Assembly: GCA_965220245.1 (NCBI GenBank)
Contig: CBDCPI010000008.1
Location: 682,001-746,000, forward strand
Length of the DNA stretch: 64,000 bases
Direction of reading: 5' to 3'
Source of the DNA: CBDCPI01 sp965220245
GTDB taxonomy: Bacteria > Chloroflexota > Dehalococcoidia > Lucifugimonadales > UBA3495
Shown here: positions 8,578 to 15,633 of the stretch, piece after piece
Layout of the letters: each line of letters starts with the position of its first letter
Numbering within the stretch: position 1 is the stretch's first letter
The notes under the pieces: model-generated
Told to the model about the DNA's origin: nothing
The model's database searches: none
Seen by the model: the letters and a program-made list of their open reading frames with translations, nothing else
Position numbers and translations under genes: made by a program

Positions 8578-8722
8578 CGAAACCGCGTATACCGCTCATC
8601 CTGAGCGCAGAGGAGCGTAGTCGAAGGATTGGAGTACAGACCCGAACGGCGGTCCTTCGACTCCGCTCCGTTCCGGCTCCGCCTCCACTGCGCTGCGCTC
8701 AGGATGAGCGGGCAAATGGCTA
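8578..8722. repeat. Family D inverted repeat
   Basis: CCGCTCATCCTGAGCGCAG followed by GAGCGTAGTCGAAGGATT pairs with GGTCCTTCGACTCCGCTCC and TGCGCTCAGGATGAGCGG across a spacer of about 40 bases, giving a long snap-back structure. It is non-coding and lies between the split-barrel gene and tRNA-Gly; it could act as a bidirectional terminator-like hairpin. Confidence 0.65.
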
Positions 8723-8831
8723 CAGATCGACAATCGAAAAACCCCGACGCCCTCAGGGCGCCCTAAACGTCTGCCTAGTCAATTTGGTATACTAATCTCG
8801 TTGGGTCATCCAAGGCTCGGCAACGAAGTTA

Positions 8832-8906
<75 letters not shown>

Positions 8907-8939
8907 ATTTACTCTCGGACAGATATTAGGAGGAGCAAG

Positions 8940-9401
8940 ATGGCAAAGATCAACAAGGTCGGACACGTGGTCCTTGCGGTAAAAGACCCGGAAGCCTCGG
9001 CCAACTGGTATAAGGACGTTTTGGGCATGGACGTCATGTACTACAATGACAAGGGCCAGATGGCCTTCTTGTCCTTCGGGACCCAACACCATGACATCGC
9101 CGTGGTGAAGGCCCCCGAGGGCGCTACCCTAGGCAGCCCGGGCATCAGTCATACGGCCCTGCAGATCGACGGCGGCTTGGACGAATTGAAGGAGCTGTAC
9201 CAGCGGATGAAGGACCGGGGTGTGGAGATCGACTTCACCACCGACCACGGCCTCTCCCAGAGTGTTTACTTCTTCGACCCCGACGGCAACCGGCTGGAAG
9301 TCTTCTGCGAGACCATGACTCCGGAGGAGGGTATCGAGTTCATGAAAGCCGGGCGTGCGGGCCGGGCTCCCTTGGAGTTGGAAGCGGCCCCGGCAGACTA
9401 A
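8940..9401 (+). CDS. VOC-superfamily protein (glyoxalase/extradiol dioxygenase type)
   Basis: This 153-residue protein has the paired beta-alpha-beta-beta-beta modules of the vicinal oxygen chelate superfamily: GHVVLAVKDPEASANWYKDVLG at the start and FFDPDGNRLEVF near the end. Candidate metal ligands are His9, His71 (SHTALQ) and Glu120, the type I extradiol dioxygenase pattern. It may open an aromatic ring or act as a lyase or isomerase; the substrate is unknown. An AGGAGG motif precedes the ATG. It lies right after tRNA-Gly. A related protein is at 12177-12677. Confidence 0.85.
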   Translation: MAKINKVGHVVLAVKDPEASANWYKDVLGMDVMYYNDKGQMAFLSFGTQHHDIAVVKAPEGATLGSPGISHTALQIDGGLDELKELYQRMKDRGVEIDFTTDHGLSQSVYFFDPDGNRLEVFCETMTPEEGIEFMKAGRAGRAPLELEAAPAD

Positions 9402-9467
9402 CAACTTCTCGGGGACCGCCTTTTATTTCCAGCCGCGCTAGCCGGAGCCTTCCGGAGTTGGCCCAGA

Positions 9468-9694
9468 GTAACTGTTCAGATTCGATGTGTCATTCCGTCC
9501 CATACCTCGTCATTCCGGCCTTGAGCCGGAATCCAGAAAATGCCAAGGAGATGTAACGTTGCTGTTTGCAGACGCTTCTGGATTCCCGCCTGCGCGGGAA
9601 TGACGGTTGGGTGGCGAAGTGTTGTGGGGGGACTATATTAGCATTGCGGATGTGGCTCCCAGTCAATTCGCCTCATCAAGTCTGAACAGTTACT
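9468..9694. mobile_element. MITE, family A (copy A1) with target duplication
   Basis: The perfect 13-bp termini GTAACTGTTCAGA and TCTGAACAGTTAC extend imperfectly to about 22 bp. The flanks GGCCCAGA (9460-9467) and TGCCCAGA (9695-9702) match at 7 of 8, an apparent 8-bp target duplication. The interior has two inverted arms, CATTCCGGCCTTGAGCCGGA and GGATTCCCGCCTGCGCGGGA. It is 227 bp long with no open frame, so transposition would need a transposase in trans. Confidence 0.8.
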
Positions 9695-9769
9695 GCCCAG
9701 AGTCAGCGCTAGCGCTTCAGAGAGACTTGAGCGGTCCGCAAGCGCAAACCCGGTAGTGCCTTAGAACTG

Positions 9770-9812
9770 CCCCTCCGGACCGTTCGCCGTCCCGAGGGGT
9801 ATTTCTATCTTA
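9770..9812 (+). terminator. Hairpin followed by T-rich run
   Basis: CCCCTCCGGAC (9770-9780) pairs with GTCCCGAGGGG (9789-9799) over an 8-base loop, with one C mismatch bulge. The downstream TATTTCTATCTT is T-rich. It lies between the VOC gene and the esterase gene and would end transcription from the left. Confidence 0.5.
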
Positions 9813-9891
9813 CCAGGACTGCCCCCAACTACTGATGCGTGAACAATATACTGGTAAACAACAGTGACATACGCCCACAGCGGAGGTGGTT

Positions 9892-10788
9892 ATGCCAAGT
9901 CCCGAGCTAGACCAAGCGTTAGAAATGTTCCGAGCAGCAAAAGCGCAATCGCAGACCTTGACCAATGTGGAGCAGTTTCGCGTCTGGTACGAAGACCTGG
10001 TGTCGGAGTTCCCGGTGGATGAAGACATCGTGAGCGAAAGAGTGGGCGCCGGGGGAGTGCCTGCCGAGTGGATTTACGCCCCGGGGGCTGCGGAAGACCG
10101 GGTGCTTCTGTACCTGCACGGCGGCGGCTACATGATTGGGTCGATGCGGACCCACCGCGTCCCTCTCTCCCGGTTGTCCCGCGCGTCGGACGCCCGGGTG
10201 TTGGGACTGGAATACCGGCTGGCCCCGGAGAACCCCTTTCCCGCCGCAGTGGAGGACTCGGTAGCGGCTTACCGCTGGCTCTTGGCCCAAGGCATCGAGT
10301 CAAAGAGGATCGTCATTGGCGGCGACTCCTGCGGGGGAGGCCTCACGATTGCAACCCTGGTGGCCCTGCGCTACTACGGTGACCTGCTGCCGGCGGCCGG
10401 GATCAGCCACTCCGGTTGGACCGACTTGGCCAACACCGGGGAGAGCTTTGTGACCAAGGCCGAAGAGGACCCCCTTATCGACCGGGACATGGTCGAGAAC
10501 ATGGCGGCGACCTATTTGGGGGACCGGGACCGGCGGACTCCTCTAGCATCACCTTTCTACGCCGATCTGCACGGACTCCCACCATTGCTGGTCCAAGTCG
10601 GGACCGCCGAGGTGCTACTGGATGACTCTATCAAGTTTGCCGAGCGGGCCAAAGCCGCGGGCGTAGACGTTACTCTAGAGGTTTGGGACGACATGCCCCA
10701 CGTCTGGCAAGCCTTCGCCTCTTTCTTGCCTGAAGGGCAACAAGCTATCGAGCAGTGCGGGGAATTCATCAAAAAGCATACCGGGTGA
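9892..10788 (+). CDS. Alpha/beta hydrolase, HSL family (esterase/lipase)
   Basis: This is a 298-residue cytosolic esterase. The oxyanion motif HGGG is at residues 76-79 and the nucleophile motif GDSCGG at 144-149 (Ser146), as in the hormone-sensitive-lipase group. An acidic residue in VLLDDS and the His in MPHVWQAF complete the triad. It hydrolyses short-chain esters or related carbonyl bonds. I chose the ATG at 9892, which has CGGAGG five bases upstream; an in-frame GTG at 9886 overlaps that site and is less likely. Its 3' end is followed directly by the remnant and Lrp-like gene below. Confidence 0.9.
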   Translation: MPSPELDQALEMFRAAKAQSQTLTNVEQFRVWYEDLVSEFPVDEDIVSERVGAGGVPAEWIYAPGAAEDRVLLYLHGGGYMIGSMRTHRVPLSRLSRASDARVLGLEYRLAPENPFPAAVEDSVAAYRWLLAQGIESKRIVIGGDSCGGGLTIATLVALRYYGDLLPAAGISHSGWTDLANTGESFVTKAEEDPLIDRDMVENMAATYLGDRDRRTPLASPFYADLHGLPPLLVQVGTAEVLLDDSIKFAERAKAAGVDVTLEVWDDMPHVWQAFASFLPEGQQAIEQCGEFIKKHTG

Positions 10789-10795
10789 CGCCGGT

Positions 10796-10901
10796 ATCCC
10801 TTAATACCTACCTGGCCTTCGACAACAACTGCCGGGAAGTTTTCGAGTTGGCAGTCCGGCGAACCTGTCATGAGCCGATTGAAAGGTATGGAGTTAGAGC
10901 A
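10796..10901 (+). pseudogene. Possible remnant of a PhnB-like VOC gene
   Basis: In frame with, and upstream of, the Lrp-like gene, the translation VSLNTYLAFDNNCREVFEL resembles the opening of PhnB-like VOC proteins (pattern L-N-x-Y-L-x-F-x-x-N-C-R-E-A-F-E-F). After about 25 residues the resemblance stops. It has no own start codon or ribosome binding site. This is a pattern-based call without a search. Confidence 0.4.
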
Positions 10902-11129
10902 ATGGCCGCCAACGCATACATACTCATCAACACGGAACCCGCTGCCACGCAGCAAGTAATCGCGCGAATACGCGACATTGGCGGAACATCTGTCCGAGAA
11001 GTCTTGGGCCCTTACGATATAGTGGTTGAACTGGAAGCGGGCACCCCTGAAGACATCGTCGAAATTCTGCGCCACAGAATTCGGCCTATACGCGGTGTCA
11101 CCAACACCGTTACCTGCCTGTGGTTCTGA
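10902..11129 (+). CDS. Lrp/AsnC ligand-binding (RAM) domain protein
   Basis: This 75-residue protein consists only of the RAM/ACT-like alpha-beta domain of Lrp/AsnC regulators: MAANAYILINTEPAATQQVI, a central VREVLGPYDIVVELEA and a final VTNTVTCLWF. There is no helix-turn-helix, so it cannot bind DNA by itself; such stand-alone RAM proteins bind amino acids or small effectors and oligomerise, sometimes with full-length Lrp. The ATG has GGAG about 8 bases upstream. A longer frame running back into the esterase end is judged to be a fossil. Confidence 0.8.
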   Translation: MAANAYILINTEPAATQQVIARIRDIGGTSVREVLGPYDIVVELEAGTPEDIVEILRHRIRPIRGVTNTVTCLWF

Positions 11130-11150
11130 AGAAATTAGGGCCTTATATCA

Positions 11151-11178
11151 GAAGGGCGGCTTCAAGCCGTCCTTCTAG
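11151..11178 (-). terminator. Palindrome at the 3' end of the first PaREP1-like gene
   Basis: The 27-bp near-perfect palindrome AGAAGGGCGGCTTCAAGCCG, continuing TCCTTCT, begins directly after the TAG of the minus-strand gene. An equivalent copy follows the duplicated gene at 11709-11737. There is no strong T tract, so a terminator or mRNA-stability role is inferred. The duplication evidently included it. Confidence 0.5.
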
Positions 11179-11609
11179 GGTTCTGTGAGTCTTCGCAGCC
11201 GGGCGGCTTGCACCGGCGTTTGGGGGACGAACTCCTCTGGCAACTCTGCTTGCGCCGTTTCCAGTTCCCGTAGGTATGTCTCTGCACTGTCTACGCCGCT
11301 CTGCACCTCATCCGTTGGCATATAATCTTCGTAGTAGTTCTGGTGCATTAAGCTGGCGCTGCGGAACAAAAGACGCAGCCCTGGGCGGCCCAGTTCGTCG
11401 GCGATTTGCCCGGAAACGTCAAAGAGCAGGGAATGGGTCTGGTGGTTCCAGCCTCTTTGCGCCGCAATGGCTTTAACGGCGTGGGCCACCGCACCCCAAG
11501 TCTTCTCCGATGCCTGAATGAGGTCTCCCTTTTGCAGTTCGTCCCCTGCCTGCCGGATGAGGCGTTGGCTGATTTCCCTGTACTTGTTGGGCGATGCCGG
11601 TTCTACCAT
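11175..11609 (-). CDS. PaREP1/HEPN-like protein (paralogue 1)
   Basis: This 144-residue helical protein contains the PaREP1-like pattern YREISQRLIRQAGDELQKGD, then ASEKTWGAVAHAVKAIAAQRGW. The fold is related to HEPN proteins, which include RNA-cleaving toxins and nucleotidyltransferase partners. The canonical RxxxxH catalytic motif of HEPN RNases is not evident, so RNase activity is not claimed. GGAAAGGAA precedes the ATG. It is a tandem paralogue of the gene at 11737-12153: the first 60 and last 15 residues are almost identical, and the middle differs. Confidence 0.7.
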   Translation of the reverse strand: MVEPASPNKYREISQRLIRQAGDELQKGDLIQASEKTWGAVAHAVKAIAAQRGWNHQTHSLLFDVSGQIADELGRPGLRLLFRSASLMHQNYYEDYMPTDEVQSGVDSAETYLRELETAQAELPEEFVPQTPVQAARLRRLTEP

Positions 11610-11708
11610 TTCCTTTCCCCGCGCTCATTCCCGGTTGCGGGCCGGTTTCTTGACCATTGTCACCTTCCGGGAAGGGCTTTCCTTACATGAGTGTAGCAGA
11701 GGAAGAGA

Positions 11709-11737
11709 AAGACGGCTTGAAGCCGCCCTTCTAGGTT
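11709..11737 (-). terminator. Palindrome at the 3' end of the second PaREP1-like gene
   Basis: AAGACGGCTTGAAGCCGCCCTTCT forms a stem almost identical to that at 11151-11178. It sits directly after the stop of the minus-strand paralogue, so gene and hairpin were duplicated together. Confidence 0.5.
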
Positions 11738-12153
11738 TAGGGTTCGGTGAGCCTTCGCAGCCGGGCGGCTTGCACCGGCGTTTGGGGAACGAAACGCTCC
11801 GGTGGTTGTGCCTGCGCCGTTTGCAATATTTCCAGGTAGGTCCTTGCGTCATCTATGCCTATCTGCACATCCTCCGAATCCATCCAGTCCTCATAGAAGT
11901 TGACGTGCATTAAATTTGCGCTTCGGAACAGGTGACGCAGTTCGGGACGGCCCAGTTCATCAGAGATTTGCCCGGAAACGTCGTGCAGCAGGGCATGGCC
12001 TTGGTGGTTCCAGTCCCTTAGCGCCGCAACGGATTTGGCGGCATGGGCCACCGCGCCCCAAGTCTTCTCCGATGCTTGAATGAGGTCTCCCTTTTGCAGT
12101 TCCTCCTCGGCCTGCCGGATGAGACGTTGGCTGATTTCCCTGTACTTGTTCAT
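11737..12153 (-). CDS. PaREP1/HEPN-like protein (paralogue 2)
   Basis: This 138-residue protein is a paralogue of the downstream gene at 11175-11609. It shares the start NKYREISQRLIRQA, the ASEKTWGAVAHA segment and the C-terminal QTPVQAARLRRLTEP, while residues 60-115 are diverged (FEDWM versus YEDYM regions). Small all-helical proteins of this class have no settled function; a nucleotide or nucleic-acid-related role is suspected from the HEPN relationship. Unequal crossing-over between the two copies is possible. Confidence 0.7.
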   Translation of the reverse strand: MNKYREISQRLIRQAEEELQKGDLIQASEKTWGAVAHAAKSVAALRDWNHQGHALLHDVSGQISDELGRPELRHLFRSANLMHVNFYEDWMDSEDVQIGIDDARTYLEILQTAQAQPPERFVPQTPVQAARLRRLTEP

Positions 12154-12176
12154 AGTTTAACCGGGAGCGGTAGGGC

Positions 12177-12677
12177 TTAAGCCCGCGCCGCTGCGTCCCT
12201 AGCCAGTTCCTCGTCCCAAGGTCCCGGCATACGGCCCTTCTCGGTGCCGCCGATCATGTAATTGTTCTCATCGTGCCCCCACTCGCTCCGGGGCATCTCG
12301 TAGGAGACCTCTATGCCGTTGCCGTCGGGGTCGCGGATGTAGATGCCGATGGCGTGGCCGTGGTCGGATACGTGATCGATCTGGATGTCCCTCTCTTTGA
12401 TCCGAAAGTAAAGCTCCTTCAGATCATCGAGGCTGTCCATGTACCAAGCCATGTGGTTCAGCCCCACCTGCCCCTGCTGCGGTCCCAGAGCGTCTTCTCC
12501 CACCTCCACCAGCGCGATTTCGTGAGAGTTTCCCAGGTCCGAAGTCATGAAGGCGGCGCGTCCGGGCGTGAAACCGTAGGTGTGCAGCCCCAGAAGGTCC
12601 TCATACCAATCGCGGGCCCGCGCCGCGTTGCGCACGTAAATGTTGATATGTCCTAGCTGTCTCGGCTTGTAACCCAT
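12177..12677 (-). CDS. VOC-superfamily protein (catechol 2,3-dioxygenase-like)
   Basis: This 166-residue protein opens with QLGHINIYVRNAARARDWYED and closes with YIRDPDGNGIEVSYE, the two conserved ends of a two-module VOC domain. Putative metal ligands are His10, His75 (LNHMAWY) and Glu123, matching the extradiol dioxygenase or glyoxalase facial triad. The tail after residue 128 (SEWGHDENNYMIGGTEKGR) is an extension seen in aromatic-ring dioxygenase-like members. AAGGAGG lies just upstream of the ATG. It is separate in direction from the VOC gene at 8940 and only distantly similar. The substrate is unknown. Confidence 0.85.
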   Translation of the reverse strand: MGYKPRQLGHINIYVRNAARARDWYEDLLGLHTYGFTPGRAAFMTSDLGNSHEIALVEVGEDALGPQQGQVGLNHMAWYMDSLDDLKELYFRIKERDIQIDHVSDHGHAIGIYIRDPDGNGIEVSYEMPRSEWGHDENNYMIGGTEKGRMPGPWDEELARDAAARA

Positions 12678-12690
12678 AAAGTCCTCCTTT

Positions 12691-12782
12691 GTCTGAACTG
12701 GGATTCATTGGATTTGGGGACTAACTTGATTCTCGAGCCCAATCATAATAATCAATTAACCCGGAAAATCATAGTTCCGGCA
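12691..12782. repeat. Family C snap-back repeat, decayed (copy C3)
   Basis: GTCTGAACTGGGATTCATTG on the left is weakly mirrored by AAAATCATAGTTCCGGCA on the right. It resembles the better-preserved copies at 22338-22425 and 62213-62290. It is non-coding and lies in the spacer upstream of the VOC gene. Confidence 0.5.
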
Positions 12783-12805
12783 TCCGCGCCGACATGCAGA
12801 CTAAT

Positions 12806-13363
12806 CTAAACGTCGAAAACCTCTCGCACGCCGCAAGTGAATCCCGGCAGCACCTCCCCGCCGTCCAGCGTGTCATCCTCGGACAAGGTTACGACGGCAA
12901 CGTTGGGGCGGTGAACATTCACCGTGCGCCTGGCCGGGTCGACTTCCCAGACTATGGAGACCCCGTGGCTCAGCCACATGCGCGCCTTGTCGTAGGACTC
13001 CATGTTGGTAGTTCGGGGCGACACAATCTCGACGGCCAGGTCCGGGACCACCTCATAATAACCGATAACCTCCGCATCCAGCGGCAGCTTTTCTGCCGAG
13101 AAGTAGGCAACGTCCGGCTCCCTGACGACAGTCGGCCCGTTCTGCAAAAGAACACCGGCGTCGGTGCCCGACACTGTGCCCAGCCTTTGAGGCCGGACGA
13201 AATTCATCAACAAGCTGATAATCAGTGCCGCTACCTTACCGTGTTGTCCACCCGCAGGCATAGTCTGGCAAAGCACCCCCAAAATTAGTTCGCCGCGCAC
13301 CCCCTGGCTATACAGCCGGAGCAGGTCGTCGGCGGTAAGGAGTCCCGGTTTGGTTGTGGGCAT
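12806..13363 (-). CDS. Uma2-family (DUF820) putative nuclease
   Basis: This 185-residue protein of the Uma2/DUF820 family has a PD-(D/E)xK nuclease fold. The acidic and lysine residues are in the expected order: VREPDVAYFS, then PDLAVEIVSP, then DKARMWLSHGV, which carries the lysine. The family is abundant in cyanobacteria and Chloroflexota and is often found near mobile DNA; its true substrate is unproven. An ATG at 13363 is preferred over an upstream TTG. It is the last gene of the minus-strand island, 20 bases after the DUF1828-like gene. Confidence 0.85.
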   Translation of the reverse strand: MPTTKPGLLTADDLLRLYSQGVRGELILGVLCQTMPAGGQHGKVAALIISLLMNFVRPQRLGTVSGTDAGVLLQNGPTVVREPDVAYFSAEKLPLDAEVIGYYEVVPDLAVEIVSPRTTNMESYDKARMWLSHGVSIVWEVDPARRTVNVHRPNVAVVTLSEDDTLDGGEVLPGFTCGVREVFDV

Positions 13364-13382
13364 TGTCAACTACCTATGCCAC

Positions 13383-14174
13383 TCAGGCGCTTGATGTGGT
13401 GACTAGAATCTGTTCCAACAGGTCGTCGGGCCGCGACCAACGAACGACCTCCGACACCGGCTCCAATAACCTAAAGTCTTCTTCGCGCCAAACGTCCTCG
13501 GTGTCGTCGAACAGGGAAACCAAATTCGAAGCGGGGTTGATGCGCTTAAGATGGCTGAGGTCCGCGCACCCCGCGAAAACGTGCTCGGTAATCTGCCTCA
13601 CTGCCCCGCGAGTACCGGTACTCAACAAGAAGATGTGAGAGGTCCGTTCCTCGGCATTTGTTCGAAAATCTATTGTCCATTCGCGGCCCGAGCGCCCTTG
13701 TTGCGTAACAGCCCGTTCGAAAGGAATATTCCGTTCTCTCAGCCATTCGTCCACCTCCTCCGTAGTGGACACCACCGCCCTGTTACGAAAGGTGAACCAG
13801 ACGTCGGAGACCCGCACCGCCGCTTGAGCCAATCGTAATACGGTTTCCGCAAGTCCATCAGTGGTTGCGGACCTCAATTGGAGTTGGCCTCTCGAGAGCT
13901 CGACGCCTAGAGTCTGGCATACGTCGTCCACGAGACTGAGTTGTCTCCTGGACCGACGGACGCTGGCGGTCTGCATACTCAACCAACTGAGGGTTTCTCC
14001 AAAATCCGTAACACGGTAACCCCTGGCACGCTCCAAGACGAACACATCGACCAGATCTCCATCCGGATACATTAAAGGAGTTCGCACACGTACCCCTTCT
14101 TGTGGGGCAGGGGAACACTCGAAGAGGGACGGCAAGTTTTGGCGAACAGACGCACATAGATCATTGATGTTCAT
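13383..14174 (-). CDS. DUF1828/DUF1829-like protein
   Basis: This is a 263-residue protein. The N-terminal region resembles DUF1828: YPDGDLVDVFVLERARGY then RVTDFGETLSWLSMQT. The remaining C-terminal part fits the length and acidic/beta pattern of DUF1829. These paired domains are known from bacteria, archaea and phages; no activity is established. The ATG at 14174 overlaps the stop of the upstream gene in an ATGA, so translation is coupled and the two products probably act together. A longer frame starting further upstream is rejected because of this coupling. A toxin/antitoxin or anti-phage role is an inference from context only. Confidence 0.65.
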   Translation of the reverse strand: MNINDLCASVRQNLPSLFECSPAPQEGVRVRTPLMYPDGDLVDVFVLERARGYRVTDFGETLSWLSMQTASVRRSRRQLSLVDDVCQTLGVELSRGQLQLRSATTDGLAETVLRLAQAAVRVSDVWFTFRNRAVVSTTEEVDEWLRERNIPFERAVTQQGRSGREWTIDFRTNAEERTSHIFLLSTGTRGAVRQITEHVFAGCADLSHLKRINPASNLVSLFDDTEDVWREEDFRLLEPVSEVVRWSRPDDLLEQILVTTSSA

Positions 14175-14626
14175 AGCGTAAACTCGCTTTGATACGTTGG
14201 TTGGTGCATTATACCTGAATGCTTGATACGGGCCTCGTCGCAAAACTGAAGCCAGACCTCCACCGGACGGTCCCACGGTTCGGTGATATCTCCCGGCACA
14301 TAGGCCTGTTTGTCCCGGTGCTGGTCAGTCCAATTATGCTTGTGTTTCTCGCCTACGAGGTTCCCGTCAGGATTTTTGTGGTCTGCTCCTAAGTCGAGGG
14401 CGTATATCCGTTGAACCCTCCGTAAAATTAACGTGTACGAAAGCCTTCCGGCGGAAGGATTGTAGCGTCCAACGATCAGCAGGTCATGACCCGAATCAGA
14501 TTCGACCACAGCCCTAAAGGTCAAGGACGGCGAATGGTTCTCATCCTGGCCCCAGATAAGGTCCTGACCGATGTTTTTGGAGTCATCTGCGAGGATGGAG
14601 TCGAATTCTTGCTGGCTTAGGGTCAT
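14171..14626 (-). CDS. DUF6978-like hypothetical protein, coupled to the next gene
   Basis: This 151-residue soluble protein contains LILRRVQRIYALDLGADHKN followed by a His-rich GEKHKHNWTDQHRDKQAYVP. It looks like the DUF6978 group, small proteins found beside DUF1828 proteins; the family name is from memory and not searched. The H-x-W-x-D-x-H cluster might bind metal. Its TGA overlaps the ATG of the DUF1828-like gene. The function is unknown; it is likely the partner half of a two-gene module. Confidence 0.55.
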   Translation of the reverse strand: MTLSQQEFDSILADDSKNIGQDLIWGQDENHSPSLTFRAVVESDSGHDLLIVGRYNPSAGRLSYTLILRRVQRIYALDLGADHKNPDGNLVGEKHKHNWTDQHRDKQAYVPGDITEPWDRPVEVWLQFCDEARIKHSGIMHQPTYQSEFTL

Positions 14627-14691
14627 GATGTTCCTACCTTTAGCTCCGTTCCCCTACACCGCCGCCGCCGTATCCCCGGCGGCCAAGGCAT

Positions 14692-14895
14692 TCACTCCGC
14701 TGCGTGTTTGGAGAGAAGCGCTCTGACGGCTGGAACCAACTCGTTGGGAATCACCATTACTGTCTGGGTCTTGTCCTCAAAAGCGTCTCCATCCTCAGCA
14801 ACCGCCTCTTCTTCTGTCTGATACTCGTAGTGATCGAGCAAGCGTTGCACCCGCTCTCGGTCCCACCCCGGCGGGTAGTTGTTCGGGTCTGTCAT
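14692..14895 (-). CDS. Small antitoxin-like protein
   Basis: This 67-residue acidic protein (NNYPPGWDRERVQRLLDHYE, then QTEEEAVAEDGDAF) is of a type often encoded directly downstream of DUF4258-like toxins. The ATG overlaps the stop of the upstream toxin-like gene by one base (TGATG). The C-terminal MVIPNELVPAVRALL helix is conserved in this type. It would neutralise the partner by direct binding; no DNA-binding motif is evident. Confidence 0.6.
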   Translation of the reverse strand: MTDPNNYPPGWDRERVQRLLDHYEYQTEEEAVAEDGDAFEDKTQTVMVIPNELVPAVRALLSKHAAE

Positions 14896-15191
14896 CAGTG
14901 CCTCCTTCTCATGCGTCGCCGATAGACTGCCAAGTCTGACCTCCGCAATTCATACGCGGTCACAATGAATACACTTGTAGGGTCAGGGTCCGGTACGTAG
15001 ACTACACGAAGATACCGTCCTGAATCTGTTTGCCCGACTGCGATACGTGATCCATTCCTTCCCGCGCGGTCTTCGCCGGGGGCTTCCAAGACCTCCTCGA
15101 CCTCATGCTCTTCGACCCCGTGATTGTGAATATGTGGATGGCCGGTCTCCGGGTCGATGTAAAATCGTATGTCAACTATTCCATGAGCCAC
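14895..15191 (-). CDS. DUF4258/BrnT-like putative toxin
   Basis: This 98-residue basic protein has a beta-rich core: IRFYIDPETGHPHIHNHGVE, then EVEEVLEAPGED, then RYLRVVYVPD and a final VYRRRMRRRH. This matches the small DUF4258 or BrnT-like toxins related to RelE-type RNases in layout (helix with E-V-x-E-V-L, then strands). It is followed by an antitoxin-like gene overlapping by one base, an order (toxin first) also used by brnTA. RNase activity is an inference. Confidence 0.6.
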   Translation of the reverse strand: MAHGIVDIRFYIDPETGHPHIHNHGVEEHEVEEVLEAPGEDRAGRNGSRIAVGQTDSGRYLRVVYVPDPDPTSVFIVTAYELRRSDLAVYRRRMRRRH

Positions 15192-15236
15192 AGCCGAAGT
15201 TTCGGCGCTTCGTGTCTCTCTCTTCAGGCCAGTCTT

Positions 15237-15620
15237 CTATATCAAGTCCAATTGACGAGCAAGCCGCTCAAATCTCTTCTGCCTCTTGACCAAGCCTCGC
15301 AGGTCACTAGCCCAAACATTGAGAAGTCGTTCGGGAAGGGAAGTGTAGTTCGTCCAGAAACCGCACCGATTGCACATATAAGAAGTTGTCCCTCGAGGAC
15401 TGTTGAAATGCGAGTCTAACCTAATCTCTCCACTGTCTGTCATGGTGCAGAAACTATGTGGACAGATGACACGTAGCTTTGCTTCCTTCCTTGCTCTGCG
15501 CGATTCCAACCATCTGTTCAGGTTAATGACAGCGTAATCTTCAAGGCTATGGCCCCCACGACGCCCACAATTACCAGGATCAAAATCTGCCAGAAACCCA
15601 TCATCTCCTAACTTCTCCAA
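15237..15620 (-). CDS. Hypothetical zinc-ribbon protein
   Basis: This is a 127-residue protein beginning at TTG. It has two Cys pairs, CPHSFC around residue 54 and CNRC around residue 83, the spacing of a treble-clef or ribbon zinc site. A basic helix (NRWLESRRARKEAK) precedes it and a basic C-terminal helix follows, which would suit nucleic-acid contact. The gene starts only 13 bases after the large methyltransferase gene and is probably cotranscribed with it. No family was recognised. Confidence 0.5.
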   Translation of the reverse strand: MEKLGDDGFLADFDPGNCGRRGGHSLEDYAVINLNRWLESRRARKEAKLRVICPHSFCTMTDSGEIRLDSHFNSPRGTTSYMCNRCGFWTNYTSLPERLLNVWASDLRGLVKRQKRFERLARQLDLI

Positions 15621-15633
15621 GTCTTGCAGTGGA

